Origin: Verrucomicrobiales bacterium
GTDB lineage: Bacteria; Verrucomicrobiota; Verrucomicrobiia; Verrucomicrobiales; DEV007
NCBI GenBank assembly: GCA_021648365.1
Contig: JAKISY010000010.1
Coordinates: 6,947 to 70,946 of the forward strand
Direction: 5' to 3'
Length of the DNA stretch: 64,000 bases
Made by a program: the position numbers and the translations under genes. Shown one piece after another: positions 54,095-62,476 of this stretch. The notes beneath the pieces were generated by a model. The model searched no databases and was not told where the DNA came from. It saw only the letters and a program-made list of their open reading frames with translations. Position 1 is the stretch's first letter. Every line of letters begins with the position of its first letter.

Positions 54095-54157
54095 CCCATT
54101 TCCAAGTTCCATCACAACTCGGGATAAAAACCCCCGATGAATTTTTACACGAAAGAT

Positions 54158-54240
54158 TTAATCACATCCTATCTCTGTGACCTCCGTTCCCTCTGTGGTT
54201 AAAATCCCCCCCTCCGATCTTATCCGCGAGCATCCGCGCT
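54158..54240. repeat. Dispersed CTCTGTGACCTCC / ATCCGCG-type repeats
   Basis: Two related units: TATCTCTGTGACCTCCGTTC through TCTGTGGTTAA (to 54202) and CTTATCCGCGAGCATCCGCG (54219-54240). They resemble the repeats at 25941 and 31453 (the NTCCGTG/NTCTGCG theme ending in GTGGTT). The 323 bases between the lipoprotein and the next gene hold otherwise only the terminator. Confidence 0.6.
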
Positions 54241-54359
54241 AACACCCTAAACTCCTAATATGAGCTAAATCGCTCAGTCGCACACAACTCCGCCACAAAT
54301 ATAGCCAAAACATACAAAGTTAGTATTGACTATATGTATTAGCGTGACCTACTTGATAA

Positions 54360-55208
54360 ATGAAACTCAATCACTACAAAACCACCTTACTTCTGAAAGC
54401 CCTGCTATTCTTCCTAATCGCCCCAAGCACTTTCGCCGCCCCAAAACCCATAACAAACAGCCCCACCCGCGGCACCCTCCTCCAATGGAGCCCCCACGTC
54501 TCAGGCGGCCCAGACCTCGACGCCCCCCTGATCACCGACCGCCCCGACTTCACCGAAGCCAGCGTCACCGTAGGCAAAGGCGTAGCACAGCTCGAATTTG
54601 GCTACACCTACATCGACAGCGGAGACACAGACGCACACTCCATCGGCGAACCCCTGCTACGCTACGGCATCCTAGCCGACTACTTAGAACTACGCCTCGC
54701 CATTTTGCCCAGCGCAGAATCAACAGGACGCGGTTTCTCTGATCTGTATTTCGGATTCAAAATCGCCCTCACCCCTCAACAAGGCTGGCTACCAGAAATG
54801 GCTCTCATTCCTCAAACCTGGATACCTACAGGTAGTCAAACCTTCACCGATCGCGGCTGGCAGCCAGGCCTCAATTGCATCTACAGTTGGCAAATCAGCC
54901 CCACCATCTCCACCGCAGGCTCGACTCAAATCAACCGTCTCTTCGAAGACGCTGATGACGACTTCCTTCAACTAGCCCAATCTTGGACCATCGCCCTCAC
55001 CCTTAGCGAAAAAATAGGCGCCTACAGCGAATGGTTCGCCCTCTTCCCCATGCAGAGCAGCAGCTCGCAAAACGAACACTACCTCAACGGCGGTTTCACT
55101 TACCTCATCAACAAAAACCTACAAGCCGACATTCGAGCCGGTTGGGGACTCAACAAAAACGCAGAAGATTTCTTCGCCGGAGCCGGCCTCTCAATCCGCT
55201 TCCAATAA
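54360..55208 (+). CDS. Outer-membrane beta-barrel, Phenol_MetA_deg (putative transporter) family
   Basis: 282 residues. Signal peptide LLFFLIAPSTFA. Mature protein begins the barrel with LITDRPDFTEASVTVGKG (the TDRPDFT motif of the family), followed by alternating beta strands (VAQLEFGYTYIDSGD; LLRYGILADYLELRLAI; TWIPTGSQTFTDRGWQPG) and closing GAGLSIRFQ. Its role in phenol degradation in the family name is not established; it probably forms a small porin-like barrel. Confidence 0.8.
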   Translation: MKLNHYKTTLLLKALLFFLIAPSTFAAPKPITNSPTRGTLLQWSPHVSGGPDLDAPLITDRPDFTEASVTVGKGVAQLEFGYTYIDSGDTDAHSIGEPLLRYGILADYLELRLAILPSAESTGRGFSDLYFGFKIALTPQQGWLPEMALIPQTWIPTGSQTFTDRGWQPGLNCIYSWQISPTISTAGSTQINRLFEDADDDFLQLAQSWTIALTLSEKIGAYSEWFALFPMQSSSSQNEHYLNGGFTYLINKNLQADIRAGWGLNKNAEDFFAGAGLSIRFQ

Positions 55209-55477
55209 TTGCCCCCTTCAAAATTGCCTTCTAGAATATCTTCCAGTGGTCGCGAACACATGTGGCGGGCCACACAACTGAGCGAGAACGCTGAGTTGAC
55301 GAAAAAGACCCCGGTTTTCACCCTGTTGGCGCGCAGCGCGTCTTCCATAAACCCATAAAATTCGCTACGATGATATAACTGTGTGAATGGTATAATATGC
55401 GGGGTGTGGATTTTTAGTTTCTTTTTTTAGTAGGGAAAAGTGTTGCCATTTAGCTTAAGGCTAATAATGTTTACGAC
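55209..55477. other. Structured intergenic segment, gene-free
   Basis: No convincing gene. It contains AACTGAGCG-AGAA-CGCTGAGTT (imperfect palindrome near 55.28 kb) and a GC-rich GGCGCGCAGCGCG stretch. A TATAAT at 55391-55396 could be the -10 box for the following gene, but no good -35 is seen. An 82-codon minus-strand frame overlaps the barrel gene and is likely chance. From here on the sequence is more AT-rich and codon use changes. Confidence 0.4.
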
Positions 55478-56134
55478 GTGAGTTATCCTAAACAAGATCC
55501 GAATGATTCTCAGCAGAGGCAGGCGAAGTATGATGGGAGTGGTAATACTGGCTCTACTTCTCAGAGAGACTCCCAGCAAGCTGATCCGACAAACGTACGG
55601 CAGGACGAGGAACAGAAGTATTCGCAGTACTCAGGTCAAGGTCAGATTGCATTAGAGAATACGCAATCAGATTATACCTCCCCAATGGGGCAAAGTGTAT
55701 ACAATACCCCTTTCTCAGAGTCAGAGAAGGAGATGCCGAAGACAGGCTCGGTCGGCGGGAAAGCTGCTGTTTGGGCGGCGCTTGGCGGTGTGGGGACTGT
55801 GGTTGTTTTAGCAATAGGATATATGGTTTATAGTTCGATCCAAGATCCTTTTCGCACACTCGATATTTTTCCAACGGAAAAATATCTAAGAAACCATGAA
55901 AGTGTAGTAGGGAGTCGTTTTAGATTGGAGTTGACCGTAGTGGCTGAGTTAGGCGGTGATTTTGATAAAGGGAGATTGTTGTCTTTTAGAGATGACGCGA
56001 GTCAGCGGGCTCTTGCGGTATTGGTATCTCCAGATCTGGGGCAAGTTAGTTTTTCCAAAGGGCAGAGTTATTTAGCAGAAATTGAAGTCAAAAATGGAGG
56101 ATTGATTTATGCACACGCGTTTAGGAAAAATTAG
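55478..56134 (+). CDS. Single-pass membrane protein, unknown
   Basis: 218 residues from a GTG. Residues 1-88 are hydrophilic and Gln/Ser/Gly/Asn-rich, probably disordered in the cytoplasm. One membrane segment (about 93-117: AAVWAALGGVGTVVVLAIGY). The remaining 100 residues outside the membrane are a folded domain (VGSRFRLELTVVAELGG; AVLVSPDLGQVSF). No family recognised. Overlaps the next gene by 26 bases, so the two are probably coupled, and they sit ahead of an ABC transporter. Confidence 0.75.
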   Translation: MSYPKQDPNDSQQRQAKYDGSGNTGSTSQRDSQQADPTNVRQDEEQKYSQYSGQGQIALENTQSDYTSPMGQSVYNTPFSESEKEMPKTGSVGGKAAVWAALGGVGTVVVLAIGYMVYSSIQDPFRTLDIFPTEKYLRNHESVVGSRFRLELTVVAELGGDFDKGRLLSFRDDASQRALAVLVSPDLGQVSFSKGQSYLAEIEVKNGGLIYAHAFRKN

Positions 56135-58166
56135 GTATAGGATTACTATGGTTTTGTGTGTGTCGTTTGCCTTAGTCATTAAGACACAGGCTCAAAAAGC
56201 GGCAGCGCTAGAAGGGAAAGCAGCACCAGAATCGCAGACCAGAAAGGCAAATTTGGAGGAAAAAGCTCCTGCTAAGGAAAGCTCAGCGAAAGACACTGCT
56301 ACGACCAGTGCATTGGATTACTTGTTCAATCGCAAAGCAAAAGATGGATCCACAGCTGCGAAAGGCAGTAAATTGGCTGATGCTCTTGGAACCAAGGCGA
56401 TTGCCGATGAGGCACTTCAAGGAATAAGTAGTGATATCGATCCCGAGTTTGAGAGTTTTCTCAATGCTCCTGAGCAGAATCTGCAGCTGGTTGAATCTTA
56501 CGGAGAATTATTGGACGAAACGGTAGCGCATCTGCGCAATAAAAAGGCTTATGACGCTATTGCCAATCTTTATGTGTTGGGTCGTTATTCTTGGGATGCT
56601 CGTATCAGTGAGCAACTTGCCAATCGGGTCATGGCTCTGAGAGATGCTCGGATGAGTCAGCAGGACTTGGAAAAAAGCAATAAAGAACTAGAGGGTAAGA
56701 TCAAAAAGGCTAATTGGAATGCAGATCAGCTTTCGACTAAAATTCGTCAAGAAGAAATAGATTATCAACGTAGACAGTCTCTTTCAAGTCGTAAGGCAGC
56801 TCAAAAGAATCAAAAGAGTCAGAATGGAGGAAAAAATTCTGCATTTCTTCCAAATCAAGAAATGTCTCAACAGGCTGTTAGCTCAGTCATGGGGCGCTTG
56901 CAATTGACAGAAGAATACTTCAAGTCACTTGATTCCCGTGCTCGGATTCGACTCAATGAGAGCGAAGTTAAAAAAATAGAGACCAAGGCGCGGCGGGATT
57001 TTCAGGAATTCGTGGGAGTTCTTTATCAAGGGCAACGGCATCACCATGCTCGGCTTGCTGCTGATTTTTATCGAGTTCTTTTTGGGGACGGTGACCTGCC
57101 TGCTGAAATGGCTAGCCAGGCTACTGCAGCATCGGAGATCATCGGGCGTGTTAAAGATGATGTGGAGGTGTTTAAATTTAAAGCTTCAAAGGGGCAGTTG
57201 GCTACCGCTGCAAAAATGCTGCAGGAAACGTTTTCCTTATCACGTCGCCATCCCGCTCTGCGATCGATTAACCGAGAGGAAAAACTCAAGGTAGCCGATT
57301 ACCTTGGTGAACTCCAGAAACTCAAGAATATGATAGAGGCTCGGGATTTCGAAAAACTAGATAAAGCGCTCAATCAATTAGAGCAGGAAATTTCAGATTT
57401 TGATGCTACCAAACCTCGCGCCTTGGTCAACGCGGTCAAACGTGAGAGCGATATGCGCTTGGGTATGGCAAAATTGGCGGCGCAACAGGGGGATTTAGAA
57501 AAGGCAATGGAAGAGTTCAGGGCAGCGGCTCAGGGTTGGCCGGGGAACCCCAAGCTTCAGGATGCTTCGGAGCAGTTCTTTTCTACTCAGGATGTGATGA
57601 ATAAATCAAATGAAGAGTTTGACCAAGCTTTTGCTGCAGATAATTACCGCCTGATTTTTAAAAAGAAATTGGCTTTTGCAGTTGCGGTTCGAGGCGATGA
57701 TGAGCGTGAAAGGCAGCTAAAAAAGGCATTGGAGACAGTGCAGTCGGCTGAGTTTGCCCGTGAGAAAGCTAAGCTTCTTGAGCGTAGTCTTGACCCATTT
57801 GGAGCCTGGGAAGCTTTGGAGATTGCTGCGGAGGATTGGCCTGATGATCCAGCTTTGAACCGGAGGCGCGCTGATCTTGCGGTGCGCGCATCGGAATTTG
57901 TCAGTGCTGTGACCAAAGCTCGTGATGGAGAAGAGGCTGGTGATTTTGGATATAGCTTGTCTTGGTTCTTGAATGCGCAGAGCCGTTATCCGGCAAGCCT
58001 TTTTGCTAATGATGGCATTAAGCGTGTGACTGACAGGGTGTTGGGGAAGCCAGTGCCGGAAGATAGGTCTGCCGCAGGAGAGGATGAGGATAAGAAGAAT
58101 GAGGCCGAGTCGGAGGACGAAGTGAAAAAGGATGTAGGGCTAGAGGCTCAGGGGAAGCAGGGTTAA
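56109..58166 (+). CDS. Large exported coiled-coil protein, unknown
   Basis: 685 residues starting inside the preceding gene. Signal peptide (ITMVLCVSFALVIKTQAQ). Ala/Lys/Glu-rich linker to about residue 75, then long helical sequence: heptads around 160-240 (LEKSNKELEGKIKKA) and TPR-like paired helices with recurring WP motifs (AAQGWPGNPKLQDA; EIAAEDWPDDPALN; LNAQSRYPAS). An acidic tail ends in LEAQGKQG. I recognise no family; a periplasmic scaffold with helical repeats is the safest reading. Its last 80 bases recur at 62010-62088. Confidence 0.75.
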   Translation: MHTRLGKIRYRITMVLCVSFALVIKTQAQKAAALEGKAAPESQTRKANLEEKAPAKESSAKDTATTSALDYLFNRKAKDGSTAAKGSKLADALGTKAIADEALQGISSDIDPEFESFLNAPEQNLQLVESYGELLDETVAHLRNKKAYDAIANLYVLGRYSWDARISEQLANRVMALRDARMSQQDLEKSNKELEGKIKKANWNADQLSTKIRQEEIDYQRRQSLSSRKAAQKNQKSQNGGKNSAFLPNQEMSQQAVSSVMGRLQLTEEYFKSLDSRARIRLNESEVKKIETKARRDFQEFVGVLYQGQRHHHARLAADFYRVLFGDGDLPAEMASQATAASEIIGRVKDDVEVFKFKASKGQLATAAKMLQETFSLSRRHPALRSINREEKLKVADYLGELQKLKNMIEARDFEKLDKALNQLEQEISDFDATKPRALVNAVKRESDMRLGMAKLAAQQGDLEKAMEEFRAAAQGWPGNPKLQDASEQFFSTQDVMNKSNEEFDQAFAADNYRLIFKKKLAFAVAVRGDDERERQLKKALETVQSAEFAREKAKLLERSLDPFGAWEALEIAAEDWPDDPALNRRRADLAVRASEFVSAVTKARDGEEAGDFGYSLSWFLNAQSRYPASLFANDGIKRVTDRVLGKPVPEDRSAAGEDEDKKNEAESEDEVKKDVGLEAQGKQG

Positions 58167-58408
58167 GCATGCTTTTGTATAAAACTCTTTTAAATCGTGT
58201 TTCTTTTAATGTTGCCCCCGGAACTTTCACCGCCAATATCGGATCCTACAGGTTGTAGTAAGACGACCTTGGTTCGCTTGCTTGCCGGTCTGAGGAATCC
58301 CACCTCGGGTGCAATCCGTCTGGCTGGGCATGATCCACGCTCTCTACGAGTGAGTTTGCCGCGGGCGATTGGTTATTTACCACAATTTTCCGCTTTTCAC
58401 GATTCATT
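58086..58408 (+). repeat. Left copy of the duplicated coiled-coil/ABC junction
   Basis: 58086-58165 (end of the coiled-coil gene) matches 62010-62088, and 58181-58408 matches 62250-62476 (start of the ABC gene), both at about nine in ten bases by eye. In this copy the roughly 160 bases between the two blocks, including the ABC start codon, are lost, and an extra base (GGATCCTACAGG against GGATCATCAGG) breaks the frame. Confidence 0.9.
58181..58408 (+). pseudogene. Fragment of the ABC transporter ATPase gene
   Basis: 228 bases that duplicate codons about 41-115 of the ABC gene at 62130. After the frameshift the frame regains TTLVRLLAGLRNPTSGAIRL and VGYLPQFSAFHDS-like sequence (residues of Walker A to Q loop), but the P-loop itself is damaged (GCSKTT for GCGKTT, with upstream residues lost), and it stops soon after. 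No function expected. Confidence 0.85.
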
Positions 58409-58511
58409 TATTCACAGGGCCTAAGCCCTGGCTTCGGACGCAAATGTAAATAGTTATAATCTTTGTTGACAAAGTAAGAAGCCCAAGTACAGCTTATACG
58501 GTAGGTTAGAA

Positions 58512-59723
58512 ATGAAAAGTAGAACACTATTGGCAATCTGTCTATTCGCGCAGAGTGCGTGCTACGCAGGATCGTTTAGCGGTCTCGCCTTTCATGATGG
58601 CGTTCAAGATTCATCTGGTAAGCTTGCATTTACCTGTGATCTAGACGACATATTGCTTCCCGAAGATGGTTGGCTGCCTATTCAGTTGGCTTTTTACCCA
58701 TCACGTGAAGGGGAGGGGGCGGCGTTAGGCTATGGCTGGACGGTGCCATTGCTCGATTCTCGTGTCATGGAAACTTCGGAATCGTCATTCGTTTGCATCT
58801 CCCCTGATGGCCAATCACACCCTTTTGATGTAGTGCGAGGCGAGAAGGGGAAATTCACTAATAAGCAAGGTTGGAAAGCAACAGTTAAGGGCGGGCGTGT
58901 AGAAGTAATAACTCCAAACAACACGCGCCTCAATTACACGAATGGAAGGCTTAGGGAACTGCGTTGTAATGACGATTCTCTTGTGCTTACCATCTCAAGA
59001 GAAAGCAATGGGCTTGGAGAGGTAAAGACAAAAGATGGGAAGGTTTTGCTCGCATTGCGTGAAACGTCGGAGGGTCTATCTATGGATACCGCTAATGGTG
59101 CCTATAGTATGTCATTTCAAGACTTTCCAATCTTTGGGAAGAATGTGATTGGAAAACCAGTGTTGATCGATTTGAAAAAGTCGGTTGGCCATATTTATTC
59201 TAAGCAAGGCCAGAATATATGTCGTGCGGAGTTCGATTTCAGGGACCCGAACCAATCTGCGCTTAGTTTGAATCTACATGATCGCAATCTGCGAGTTCCG
59301 TTTTCTTCACAATCGCTAATGCTGATCGAGCCGCTGCAAAATGGCTTTTCTCAGATCGAGTACACAAGCCCTTCTAGATTAGTCATTTCACGTATGCAAA
59401 ACGGAAAAAAAGAGGAAGTTTTTTTTAATGACACAAGTAAATTGCACTCAGGGTGGAAGGATTCAGTGGGAAGGTGGCATGAGGCTTGGGGCTTTTTTGA
59501 TCAGCAAGGCGTACCTCGTATCAGGAAAAAGGTTCTAAAAGGGCAAGGTGGCGATATAGAAACGTATCGCGCACATTATGATGCGAATGGCAATATCTTG
59601 AAAGAAATTGGAGTGAAGGCCGCTGCGGCAAGAATCGACACAGATAAAATATTTTCTAAAGAAGGAGAAGTCATAGGGACTTTAACTTCTGAGGGTGTGG
59701 TAGTAATTAAAACAAGTAAATAA
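58512..59723 (+). CDS. Exported YD/Rhs-like protein
   Basis: 403 residues with signal peptide (LLAICLFAQSACYAGS). The mature N-terminal part (GYGWTVPLLDSRVMETSES, then FVCISPDGQSHPFD) resembles the start of Rhs/YD-repeat shells, where a GxGW motif opens the first beta blades. A single YD-like unit appears near the end (YRAHYDANGNILKEI). Far too short for a full Rhs cage and without a toxin domain. Beta-rich, no membrane helix besides the signal. First of four exported genes between duplicated flanks. Confidence 0.6.
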   Translation: MKSRTLLAICLFAQSACYAGSFSGLAFHDGVQDSSGKLAFTCDLDDILLPEDGWLPIQLAFYPSREGEGAALGYGWTVPLLDSRVMETSESSFVCISPDGQSHPFDVVRGEKGKFTNKQGWKATVKGGRVEVITPNNTRLNYTNGRLRELRCNDDSLVLTISRESNGLGEVKTKDGKVLLALRETSEGLSMDTANGAYSMSFQDFPIFGKNVIGKPVLIDLKKSVGHIYSKQGQNICRAEFDFRDPNQSALSLNLHDRNLRVPFSSQSLMLIEPLQNGFSQIEYTSPSRLVISRMQNGKKEEVFFNDTSKLHSGWKDSVGRWHEAWGFFDQQGVPRIRKKVLKGQGGDIETYRAHYDANGNILKEIGVKAAAARIDTDKIFSKEGEVIGTLTSEGVVVIKTSK

Positions 59724-59729
59724 TCGAAT

Positions 59730-60128
59730 ATGAAAATAAATAAATATCAAGTTCTTCTTTCAATCTTGATCGGAGCGGCTATTGGACAGACTACGTATGC
59801 AGCTTGTTGGTCAGCGAATGGATCATCAAGCGCAGGCACTGTGGGTGGACGACCTGTATGTGTCAAAATTGGCAGCAATTGTGTAGGAGGTAGTCAGGCG
59901 GAAACAGTGACTCCTGGTGGCCCGAAGGTGATACAAAGTGCTTCAGGGCTTACCAGTTACACCTTCTCTCAAGTCGGAGTGCAGTCTGTTACCACGATAT
60001 ACTCATGTGGAGGTGCGCCGCCATGCAACCCTATCGCTGGCCCCCCAAGCTCACAAACGGTAATGGTGGGTGGCCAACTTGCAACTGGAGATTCATGCCC
60101 CGTTGATCCAGGCAACAACGAATCATAA
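59730..60128 (+). CDS. Small Cys-rich secreted protein, unknown
   Basis: 132 residues. Signal peptide LLSILIGAAIGQTTYA, then 107 residues rich in Gly, Ser, Thr, Pro, Val with six Cys (ACW, VCV, NCV, SCG, PCN, SCP), enough for three disulfides. No known domain. Starts six bases after the YD-like gene and ends with a TAATG overlap onto the next gene, so it is translationally coupled. The disulfide-rich, compact design would suit an extracellular effector or adhesin; that is inference. Confidence 0.65.
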   Translation: MKINKYQVLLSILIGAAIGQTTYAACWSANGSSSAGTVGGRPVCVKIGSNCVGGSQAETVTPGGPKVIQSASGLTSYTFSQVGVQSVTTIYSCGGAPPCNPIAGPPSSQTVMVGGQLATGDSCPVDPGNNES

Positions 60129-61072
60129 TGAGCTTTTACACCTTAAGCCGAGGCAAAACTGCTGTTGTGTTATCTTTGCTACTATTAGGGCCAATGGTCG
60201 CTAGTGGAGCAGATGAAGATAAGGCGTTTTTACTTCGGCTAATCAATGAATGGTCAAAAAAACGCATGGGTGAAACTGTCGCCTGGGACGTTGTGCAAAC
60301 CACAAACTTCCCTGAAGATGTTGTCTCTAATATGCTTGGTGATCTCGAAGTAAAGATTGCCAAGCTTGAAGGAAAGTCTAAAAGCGAGGACGTGAGTGTA
60401 GAGCTATCAAATTTACGTGCAACCTTAGAAGTGTTGCGAAAGAAATACCAGACAGGCAGTGTAATTCAACGCAATTTTGTACAGCTTGCTGTCAATGACT
60501 CAGGCAAGTACGTTTACTACCTGCCGACACACATGGAGGAAAAACACGCATGGCGATACTCGTTTGATAAAAAGGGTGTGGCTTGTTTATTTCAACGTGA
60601 CCTGCATCAACAAACGTTCGATGCCTCCCCTAATAGGCTGCTAAGTTCGGTGCTATATAATAGTATACCTGCTCAGTTGATTAGTGACATTGACTTGTTA
60701 TCGGGAGTAGTGAAAAAAACAAACGAAGATAGCGCAAAAATATCGTATGAATTTTCTACGAGCGCGGGATGGATGTATCAACTTGAAATTGCAAAACCGT
60801 CACTATTACCGTTGAAGCTCACAAAGCTCTCAAATGGCCAGCCTCGATTCAGTATTGAACGTAGGAAAGGCGTTGATTCTGTTGTATGGCTAGATGCAGA
60901 TGGAAGCCTTCAAAGCAGGCAAATCTGGAAGCCAACAGAGGTTAGAAAAATCCAAAATGAAATGATCACAGAAATATTACCAGATATGAAGGTGGTTCTG
61001 ATTAAGCACACTGGTGAGAGGATTGAACTGGAGGGATCGGCATTGGTGGGGAAACCACTAAAGTTTGAATGA
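60128..61072 (+). CDS. Exported protein, unknown
   Basis: 314 residues beginning at the TAATG overlap. Signal peptide VVLSLLLLGPMVASG. A charged helical region (residues 60-115: DLEVKIAKLEGKSKSEDVS) precedes beta-rich sequence with Tyr/Trp (YVYYLPTHMEEKHAWRYSFD; GWMYQLEIAKPSLLPLKLT). The overall pattern (a scaffold receiving a lipid or peptide) is only vaguely LolA-like; I make no assignment. Overlaps the next gene by four bases (ATGA). Confidence 0.6.
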   Translation: MSFYTLSRGKTAVVLSLLLLGPMVASGADEDKAFLLRLINEWSKKRMGETVAWDVVQTTNFPEDVVSNMLGDLEVKIAKLEGKSKSEDVSVELSNLRATLEVLRKKYQTGSVIQRNFVQLAVNDSGKYVYYLPTHMEEKHAWRYSFDKKGVACLFQRDLHQQTFDASPNRLLSSVLYNSIPAQLISDIDLLSGVVKKTNEDSAKISYEFSTSAGWMYQLEIAKPSLLPLKLTKLSNGQPRFSIERRKGVDSVVWLDADGSLQSRQIWKPTEVRKIQNEMITEILPDMKVVLIKHTGERIELEGSALVGKPLKFE

Positions 61073-61971
61073 AAATTCTAAACTCTATTCTAGTCATACT
61101 TCTGGCTGCCGTTAGCACTTGGGGATATAATATCCATATTGCGGAAAAGCAGTCCCCTGATGCCCGCAATATGGGCTTATTACGCTTGGGGGACCTCATG
61201 TTGTTGCCGAAATCTGAGTTAGGGTTTAACATTGAAGACGAGATATTAGACATCAGCTCAGGTTGTTCCTGTATAAAAGCCAGTATAAGTGAACTTGGTG
61301 AGATCCAAGTTGAGGCGGCAAGTGTTGGCGAAATTGAGGCGACACTTGTGATTCGCCTTGGTGGATCTGGTGAAATTGCTCTGCGCGAAATAAAGCTATC
61401 GGGCTTTGTAGTGGATAAAAATGGCCTTTACTTTCCTCCTAATCGTTTTAGTGAACTTGGTGAACTGGATTACAATGTTAAACATCACAGTTCTTTTGAA
61501 GTTTGGGGGAGTGAAGAGTCAGTATCTAAAGTTCGATTGGTCAGTGATCATATTAAAATTGTTGGTGAGGAGCTGTTGGAGTATTCACCAATTTGGAAGC
61601 GCCGGGCAATAATAGAATTCACTCCGAATAGTTCTAGTGAGAACTTTTTGACAGGTCATTTTTTGTTTGAAAATCAAAAATTAAATGAGCAGTTAATATT
61701 GCATTGGGTGCCCAAAAATTCAGGCGAGTTAGAAGACCACTTCTTTGGCGGAATGGTCACACCTGATGGATCGTTAACTTTATCAAAAGGTAGTGGTGCT
61801 TTGAGTTCTTTCCAAATGGCATCTGCTGACAAGTTTACCATATCGGATAGTCCCGATGGTAGAACGCTCGCGTGGTCAAAGTTGTCGCCTGGCTGGTGCT
61901 CAAGCTATGCAATGTACGTAGATGGTAACGGGAAAAGCAAAAGGATGACATGGACACTGTTTGTCCAATAA
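61069..61971 (+). CDS. Exported DUF1573-like protein
   Basis: 300 residues with signal peptide (ILVILLAAVSTWG). Residues about 50-115 hold a DUF1573-like Ig-type module: the hallmark SSGCSCIKA (C-x-C), then IQVEAASVGEIEATLVIRL and EIKLSGFVVDKNG. A second beta-rich half follows (FEVWGSEESVSKVRLVSD). DUF1573 proteins are secreted and abundant in verrucomicrobia and planctomycetes; function unclear. Fourth and last gene of the inserted set; its stop is 38 bases before the right flank copy. Confidence 0.65.
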   Translation: MKILNSILVILLAAVSTWGYNIHIAEKQSPDARNMGLLRLGDLMLLPKSELGFNIEDEILDISSGCSCIKASISELGEIQVEAASVGEIEATLVIRLGGSGEIALREIKLSGFVVDKNGLYFPPNRFSELGELDYNVKHHSSFEVWGSEESVSKVRLVSDHIKIVGEELLEYSPIWKRRAIIEFTPNSSSENFLTGHFLFENQKLNEQLILHWVPKNSGELEDHFFGGMVTPDGSLTLSKGSGALSSFQMASADKFTISDSPDGRTLAWSKLSPGWCSSYAMYVDGNGKSKRMTWTLFVQ

Positions 61972-62009
61972 AGCCAGTGCTGTAAGATAGGGCTGTCGTG
62001 GGAGAGTCG

Positions 62010-62476
62010 GAGGATAAGAAAAATGAGGCCGAGTTGGAGGGCGAAGTAAAAAAGATGTAGGGCTAAAGGCGCAGGAGAAGTAGGGTTAGGTGTAACTGTA
62101 TTTTAAAACTGATTTAACTAAAAAAAAGAGTGATAAGTGAAGTCGCGACTGGTGTCACCAGTAACACCAAGGTAGAGAACGAAGTTCCCGCTGTATTTGT
62201 TCGGGATCTTTATCTCTCCGTTCCAGATCATCAAAAAAGGGGAGAGACAAAAACTCTTTTAAATCGTGTTTCTTTTAGAGTTGCCCCTGGAACTTTCACC
62301 GCTATCATCGGATCATCAGGTTGTGGTAAGACGACTTTGGTTCGCTTGCTTGCCGGTCTGAGGAATCCCACCTCGGGTGCAATCCGCTTGTCTGGGCATG
62401 ATCCGCGCTCTCTACGAGTGAGCTTGCCGCTGGCGATTGGTTATTTGCCTCAATTTTCCGCTTTCCACGATTCATT
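62010..62476 (+). repeat. Right copy of the duplicated coiled-coil/ABC junction
   Basis: 62010-62088 is a damaged copy of the coiled-coil gene's end (one base lost in the A-run near 62050, so it cannot encode the tail). 62089-62249 carries the ABC gene's start and first codons, absent from the left copy. 62250-62476 is the intact ABC sequence. Each flank therefore holds one working and one broken half. Confidence 0.9.

Noticed and set aside
55100..55348. Minus-strand 82-codon frame at 55.1-55.35 kb
   Set aside because: Half lies inside the barrel gene and no family is recognised; kept only as an unexplained structured gap.
58512..59723. Calling this a full Rhs toxin
   Set aside because: Only one YD-like unit and no C-terminal toxin domain; length is far below Rhs proteins.
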